Below, in pieces: positions 59,441-64,000 of a stretch of 64,000 bases of DNA. The translations under genes were made by a program, and so were the position numbers. Positions within the stretch are counted from its first letter, which is position 1, and each line of letters begins with the position of its first letter. The DNA comes from Cytobacillus oceanisediminis 2691. GTDB taxonomy: Bacteria; Bacillota; Bacilli; Bacillales; Cytobacillaceae. Under the pieces are notes generated by a model. The model was given only the letters and a program-made list of their open reading frames with translations, was not told where the DNA came from and did no database searches. The stretch spans positions 4,563,501 through 4,627,500 of the forward strand of contig NZ_CP015506.1 in the NCBI RefSeq assembly GCF_000294775.2. The letters run 5' to 3'.

Positions 59441-60532
59441 TCACTTTACTAATCTTTCTATAGAAAAATCCTCGCTTTTAGTAATTAAGCGAGGATTTTC
59501 TCCCAATTCCATTTTATTTTTTGTTTCGTATCCATTAGGATTACAGAATTGCCATCTCCAGGAATCCTTACACATCTCTTCAATTCCCTTTTCTGCCCTC
59601 CATCCTAGTTCATGATAAGCTTTAGCAGGGTCTGCATAACAAATGGCGACATCACCAGGTCGTGGGTCAGTAATTTTATAAGATATATTGACACCAGAAG
59701 CCTCTTCAAAAGCTCTAACCATTTCCAACACACTATAGCCATTTCCAGTTCCAAGATTATAGGCCTCAATTCCAGTTGAAGCTGCCACTTTTTCAAGCGC
59801 CTTTAAATGCCCCTTTGCAAGATCAACCACATGAATATAATCTCTTATTCCAGTTCCATCTTTAGTCTGATAGCCGCTCCCATAGACACTCAATTCCTTT
59901 AGTTTCCCAACTGCTACCTGGGTAATATAAGGCATTAAATTATTGGGAATTCCGTTAGGATCTTCTCCAATCAATCCACTCTCATGGGCACCAATTGGAT
60001 TAAAATATCTTAAAATGGCAATTTTCCAACTATTATCGGCTCCATATAAATCCCTGAGCATTTCTTCTATCATTAATTTTGTTCGGCCATATGGATTGGT
60101 CGCAAACAAAGGTGAATCCTCAATAATCGGTACCTTTTCTGTCATCCCGTAGACTGTTGCAGACGAACTAAAGACCAGATTTTTCACTCCGTACTTTTGC
60201 ATTACCTTACAAAGAGTTACTGTACTTGTGATGTTATTGTGAAAATATTTAAGCGGTAAGTGAACTGATTCACCTACAGCTTTTAAGCCAGCAAAATGGA
60301 TAACTGCTTCAATATTATTATTTATGAATATTGTTTCAAGCTTTTTTTCATCAAGCAAATCAATGTTAAAAATCTTAAAAGTCTTCCCCGTTATATCCTG
60401 AACTCTCTTCAATGCTTCCGGCTTACTGTTAACAAAGTTATCAACCACTGCAACATCATAACCTGCTTTTAATAGTTCTACACAAGTATGACTGCCGATA
60501 TAGCCGGCACCGCCAGTGACTAGAATAGTCAT
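59441..60532 (-). CDS. galE: UDP-glucose 4-epimerase, C-terminally extended
   Basis: 363 aa, 25 more than usual. NAD-binding GGAGYIGSHTCVELLKAG, VFSSSATVYG and the catalytic Tyr/Lys in NPYGRTK mark a GalE of the SDR family, interconverting UDP-Glc and UDP-Gal (or GlcNAc/GalNAc). The usual end is near DSWRWQFCNPNGYE. Beyond it a tail KNKMELGENPRLITKSEDF is encoded across a terminator-like hairpin, hinting at a lost stop codon. AGGTTG and GGTGGGGAGG lie before the ATG. Confidence 0.92.
   Translation of the reverse strand: MTILVTGGAGYIGSHTCVELLKAGYDVAVVDNFVNSKPEALKRVQDITGKTFKIFNIDLLDEKKLETIFINNNIEAVIHFAGLKAVGESVHLPLKYFHNNITSTVTLCKVMQKYGVKNLVFSSSATVYGMTEKVPIIEDSPLFATNPYGRTKLMIEEMLRDLYGADNSWKIAILRYFNPIGAHESGLIGEDPNGIPNNLMPYITQVAVGKLKELSVYGSGYQTKDGTGIRDYIHVVDLAKGHLKALEKVAASTGIEAYNLGTGNGYSVLEMVRAFEEASGVNISYKITDPRPGDVAICYADPAKAYHELGWRAEKGIEEMCKDSWRWQFCNPNGYETKNKMELGENPRLITKSEDFSIERLVK
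59465..59499 (-). terminator. terminator-like hairpin within the 3' end of galE
   Basis: AAAATCCTCGCTT (59465-59477) and AAGCGAGGATTTT (59487-59499) are a perfect 13-bp inverted repeat with a 9-base loop and TTTTT on the minus-strand 3' side. It is inside the coding sequence and may reduce transcription of the downstream eps genes. Confidence 0.7.
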
Positions 60533-60549
60533 TTTACAACCTCCCCACC

Positions 60550-61746
60550 CTAAGCCTCAATTAGTCTATATAATTTCTCTACTTCTTTTTCATTTCCATA
60601 ATCTTTTTCTCCAGTATTTGAGATTAGTGTTTCTCTCAGTACTTTGTTATCTATTAATCCTTTAATCCCATTTACTATTCCCTCAATATTTAGTGGAGTG
60701 ATCAACGCATCAACACCATCTTGGGCCTGGCTTTTTGCCGTTGGAAAGTTGGTTAAAACTACAGGTTTCCCCAAAATCTGTGCTTCACGTATTGTGACTG
60801 CCTTCCCTTCATATCTGGATGGCTGAACATAAATATCGCATGCTTTGATGTAAGGATATGGATTAACCTTTTTACCTAATAAGAAAAATCGATTGTGAAG
60901 ATCTAATTCGTTGATTAAGTTTTTTAACTCAGTTTCAAGAGGGCCATACCCAACCACATGCCATTCAATATCATAACCATCATTAATCAATTTCCTGCAG
61001 GCTTTTATGGCATTATCCAATCCTTTTGCATGTGAAAGACGCCCTACTGTCAGAAGAATGGTTCTTCCAGTTGTCTTTATTTCTCCTGGTACATCCTCAG
61101 CAGCTTGCTGCCTCACAAATTGGGACGAAAGGATGTTCTCTATGACGGTTGCTTTCTTTGTGCAATCCGGAAAAAGATTTAAAAATGTTTTTGAACACTC
61201 CTCCGAAACCGCTACGATATCATCTACCTTTTCCCACATGCGTTTTTCTATTTTGGGATCTAGATAAATATTGGAATAATCTGTATGAATCCATCCAATC
61301 CGTTTCTTCGCCTTAACTTTTTGTCCTATAAAGTGATGCGGCCACAGGAATCCTATGGCCGCATCATATTCTTTATTTAATTTTGGCAAAAAAGGATTTG
61401 TTAGTTCCCAGCCATACTGAATAGTTAAATATCCTGGTTCATCTACTCTCTTTGCTTTTCCATGTAAGGAGCTAAGCATTTTTGCTAATAGTCGGGAAAA
61501 ACCAATCGAATAATTCCCTTCTTTCACAATTTGACTTATCGACTTTCTGAATGTAGTATACTGCGGAACTTCAGGCAGCAAGTTGGGGCCTGAAGGAAGA
61601 AGGGGAAGAAACTCTCCTTCCTGCTTGAACAGCATAAGATCTACTTCATATCTGCTGTAATCAATATGATTGAGTAAACCTATCAAACTTCTTTCTACAC
61701 CGCCAATTGCCAAATCAAAAGAAGAAATTAATATTTTTTTCTTCAT
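60550..61746 (-). CDS. glycosyltransferase, GT4 family
   Basis: 398 aa from ATG 61746; the frame runs on upstream but this ATG overlaps the preceding stop (TAATG), which sets the start. SSFDLAIGGVERSLIGLLNHIDY, LTVGRLSHAKGLDNAI, NPYPYIKACDIYVQPSRYEGKAVTIREAQILGKPVV with EX7E. Same subfamily as the genes at 51502 and 52698, and the three may stem from duplications. Confidence 0.88.
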   Translation of the reverse strand: MKKKILISSFDLAIGGVERSLIGLLNHIDYSRYEVDLMLFKQEGEFLPLLPSGPNLLPEVPQYTTFRKSISQIVKEGNYSIGFSRLLAKMLSSLHGKAKRVDEPGYLTIQYGWELTNPFLPKLNKEYDAAIGFLWPHHFIGQKVKAKKRIGWIHTDYSNIYLDPKIEKRMWEKVDDIVAVSEECSKTFLNLFPDCTKKATVIENILSSQFVRQQAAEDVPGEIKTTGRTILLTVGRLSHAKGLDNAIKACRKLINDGYDIEWHVVGYGPLETELKNLINELDLHNRFFLLGKKVNPYPYIKACDIYVQPSRYEGKAVTIREAQILGKPVVLTNFPTAKSQAQDGVDALITPLNIEGIVNGIKGLIDNKVLRETLISNTGEKDYGNEKEVEKLYRLIEA

Positions 61747-62912
61747 TATGTAAAACCCCGCCCATTTTTTAAGACATATCCTTTCAATCCATACAAGCCC
61801 AGCCAATCATTTAAGCTCTCATGGATATTAAACCCAAGCTTAGTAAAGTTATTTATAATTGCCTGCTTGCTTGGCCTTATTGAATTAACTTTGTCTTTAA
61901 CCGCATTTACCCAGCTATCCAAATTTCCATCTAAATCAAGGTATTGCACTAACCCCAATCCCATATCAGTACTTTTTGGAACAGAAGAAGAGGCTATGCA
62001 AGGAATGCCAGTGCTCTGTGCTTCAAGCATCACAATGCCAAATCCCTCAAAAAGTGAAGGAAAAAAGAAAATATCAAATGATTTCATTAGTCTTGGTATA
62101 TCAGTCCGCACTCCCAAGAATTTGATATTCTCGCTTAGCCCCATCTTTTCTGCTTTCTCTTCAATCACTTTCCTTAGAGGTCCATCACCTATCAATATGG
62201 CTATAAAACTAGGGTCTGTCTCCAGCAGTTTTTTTAAGACTTTTAATATAAAAATGTGATTCTTGGATTCTGAGAATCTGCCGACATGCCCTATTACTTT
62301 AGCATCCTCCGGTAATTGTAATTCCTCTAGAACCTGAATTCGAGAACTATTATCGATATTGGTATACTCATTTACATTGATCCCATTTTTCAGGATTTGA
62401 ACTACTGATACATTTTTCTCTCCAAATAAAAATTTGGCCGCTTCTTCACTGCAGCTGCAATATTTAGTAGCTGAAAACTTAATCATTGTTTGCAGGACTC
62501 TCAAGACTAACATTGCTTTAAAGCTGTTATTTTTTGACCAGTTATTACTATGCGAATGGCAAATCCTTGTGCTTATTCCACATATCTTTGCTGCTAATGC
62601 CGGAAACCCGCTTTGATAATCTGTGTGGGCGTGGATTGCAGCATAATTGTTTGCCGACATGACTTTAACCAAACTTTTCATATAATTGATTGGTCCAGCT
62701 GTCCCCAGACTGGCGATCCGATATATTCTCCCGCCCATCAATTTAATTTCTTTGTCATAGTCTTCTTCCCCCTCGCTATGCGTAATAAAATCAAATTGAA
62801 TTTCAGAACGGTCAGTCATTCGATAAATATTCATGATAAGGCTTTCTGCTCCCCCGCGACCCATTGAACTAACAATATGTAAAACTCTTACTGGATTTTT
62901 TAACCTATGCAT
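61746..62912 (-). CDS. glycosyltransferase, GT4 family (EpsF-like)
   Basis: 388 aa from ATG 62912, preceded by GGAGG at 7 bases. VLHIVSSMGRGGAESLIMNIYR at the start and HSHSNNWSKNN, GHVGRFSESKNHIFIL, DIFFFPSLFEGFGIVMLEAQSTGIPCIASS further on match B. subtilis EpsF and related enzymes. It lies 19 bases after the EpsG-like polymerase gene, as EpsF lies next to EpsG in B. subtilis. Confidence 0.88.
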   Translation of the reverse strand: MHRLKNPVRVLHIVSSMGRGGAESLIMNIYRMTDRSEIQFDFITHSEGEEDYDKEIKLMGGRIYRIASLGTAGPINYMKSLVKVMSANNYAAIHAHTDYQSGFPALAAKICGISTRICHSHSNNWSKNNSFKAMLVLRVLQTMIKFSATKYCSCSEEAAKFLFGEKNVSVVQILKNGINVNEYTNIDNSSRIQVLEELQLPEDAKVIGHVGRFSESKNHIFILKVLKKLLETDPSFIAILIGDGPLRKVIEEKAEKMGLSENIKFLGVRTDIPRLMKSFDIFFFPSLFEGFGIVMLEAQSTGIPCIASSSVPKSTDMGLGLVQYLDLDGNLDSWVNAVKDKVNSIRPSKQAIINNFTKLGFNIHESLNDWLGLYGLKGYVLKNGRGFT

Positions 62913-62931
62913 TTCATGCCTCCTTTCTCCT

Positions 62932-64000
62932 TTAAAGTAATTTATCAAGAAAATCACTTTTATATATAATGTTTAAACTGACAACATTTTCATAATAGAA
63001 ATATAAAAAATAACAAATTAATAAAGCATAATATACAAACCTCTGTTCTTTCTTACTAAAAAGTTTTACAATCCACGAAATGAGAATTAATTGATACAAA
63101 CTGAAATAGATTGAAAACCTGGCAAAAATCCAATTTTGTGTTGAAATAATCATAAAAACAAAACCGATTAAAGCCATATTTACTATATAATCTCCACTTG
63201 GGAATATTTCCCTAAGCTTATCTCTTCCCAGGTATGCTATCAAAAGAGGTACAGCATCTACTGCAACCCTTATGATATTGGCACCGCCTTCCTGAAAATT
63301 AGAATAATGGCCATATTGTGTTTCTTCTATTACTGAAAATAAAATGGATGAAAATTGATCAAAACCAATGACGATTACAATCGAAAAAAACAGGAGAATA
63401 TACGTGGCTTTGGACCAGGCTTTATATCTCACTAAAAAGTATATGGGTATTAGAACTAATGCACTTTGATGAAAAGTTGAAGCCAGCAGTACAATTAAAA
63501 AATACATAATCCAATTTCCATTAATTAAATACTTCGTACCTGTGAAAATTATCGCTGCAGCCAGCACTTGCCGTATTCCATTCATGGATATAAGAAATAA
63601 TCCGCCTGTAATATATACATAGGTGCTGAGTTCGAATAACCTCGAATACTTTGAGAGAACAGTAATAATAAGGACATTTGTAATAAATGCAGTTGTTAGA
63701 ATCATAATTTGTGGGTCACCGGTGTACATTTTCAAACACATCTGTAGTATTCCGAAACCGATATCCTTTTGGGAAGCTATATAGTCCCAAGTAAAATCAT
63801 TTATTTCATAAATATGTTTATAAAAATAAGTATCACCTATGTTTGATCTAAGACCTGAGACAACGATTAGTGAACACAAAACTCCAAAAAGCAAAGCTTT
63901 GTTTAGTTTTAATGGAGCAATGATTCCTGCTGCTAACACTGGTTTAGAGAAATATCTTGCTAAGAAAGAACAAATAAAAACGATAGAAAGATTGATCCAC
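62932..64000 (-). CDS. EpsG family polysaccharide polymerase (start beyond the window)
   Basis: The frame is open from the stop at 62932 to the window edge, 356 codons. A GTG at 63939 is in frame but the upstream codons (WINLSIVFICSFLARYFSKPV) continue the membrane protein. About ten hydrophobic helices, with SGLRSNIGDTYFYKHIYE and NGIRQVLAAAIIFTGTKYLI, both EpsG family hallmarks (the conserved Arg pair). It would polymerise repeat units at the outer face of the membrane. Confidence 0.87.
   Translation of the reverse strand, partial: WINLSIVFICSFLARYFSKPVLAAGIIAPLKLNKALLFGVLCSLIVVSGLRSNIGDTYFYKHIYEINDFTWDYIASQKDIGFGILQMCLKMYTGDPQIMILTTAFITNVLIITVLSKYSRLFELSTYVYITGGLFLISMNGIRQVLAAAIIFTGTKYLINGNWIMYFLIVLLASTFHQSALVLIPIYFLVRYKAWSKATYILLFFSIVIVIGFDQFSSILFSVIEETQYGHYSNFQEGGANIIRVAVDAVPLLIAYLGRDKLREIFPSGDYIVNMALIGFVFMIISTQNWIFARFSIYFSLYQLILISWIVKLFSKKEQRFVYYALLICYFLYFYYENVVSLNIIYKSDFLDKLL

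Overview
The window is chromosomal DNA from a low-GC Gram-positive of the family Bacillaceae (Bacillus sensu lato). The evidence is the 16S/23S/5S operon with a 20-tRNA cluster behind it in an order close to the B. subtilis rrnB/trnB cluster, the B. subtilis-type men and glg operons, a bacillithiol-dependent FosB, a YteA-type zinc-finger protein, AGGAGG-type ribosome sites with some GTG and TTG starts, and a SinR-like regulator inside an eps-type locus. The species cannot be named from the sequence alone.

Layout. 1-6.7 kb: menaquinone synthesis, with menF-menD-menH-menB-menE on the minus strand (menE cut by the window edge) and menA divergent. 7-9 kb: a YteA-like protein, a small orphan and a DDAH/arginine-deiminase family hydrolase, followed by a 52-bp tandem repeat array. 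9.4-17.4 kb: glycogen operon glgB-glgC-glgD-glgA-glgP. 17.8-25.2 kb: an rRNA operon on the minus strand with tandem promoters near 25.1-25.2 kb and 20 downstream tRNAs, plus a broken 5' copy of tRNA-Lys. 25.4-29.5 kb: a cluster of DnaA-box-like 9-mers, a small membrane protein, an EamA transporter, an MgtC-like protein, a lone tRNA-Ala, a DinB protein and FosB. 29.5-33.1 kb: a five-gene operon (lipoprotein, DUF350 membrane protein, unknown protein, glutathionylspermidine-synthase-like ATP-grasp ligase, RCK potassium channel). 33.2-35.8 kb: a gene graveyard with a broken Vpr-like subtilase, a broken HTH regulator and one intact lipoprotein carrying an I9 inhibitor domain.

36-43 kb is accessory. 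An acyltransferase is followed by a compact minus-strand cassette at 38.2-42.9 kb: Gly/Asn-rich peptide, HPr-kinase-like protein, PqqD-like protein, S24/S26 peptidase, ABC exporter and nucleotidyltransferase. It resembles a paeninodin-type lasso peptide locus from which the cyclase (asparagine-synthetase-like) and B2 protease genes are absent. Its promoter carries palindromes that fit the published SinR half-site GTTCTYT. 43-44.3 kb holds a VanZ-like gene and a decayed metallophosphoesterase. 44.3-49.2 kb holds two divergent, paralogous right-handed beta-helix proteins.

49.3-64 kb is an exopolysaccharide locus on the minus strand: EpsG-like polymerase, several GT4 and one GT2 glycosyltransferases, GalE, EpsL/M/N-like genes for an amino-sugar carrier step, a SinR-like repressor, an unknown ParB-fold protein and a Wzx flippase. 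Directly upstream of the SinR-like gene lies a perfect (GGTTT)15 microsatellite, and the 3' end of galE encodes a terminator-like hairpin. The SinR-like protein, the microsatellite in its leader and the SinR-like palindromes at the peptide cassette suggest, as inference, that matrix production and the peptide cassette share a regulator whose level could vary by repeat slippage.
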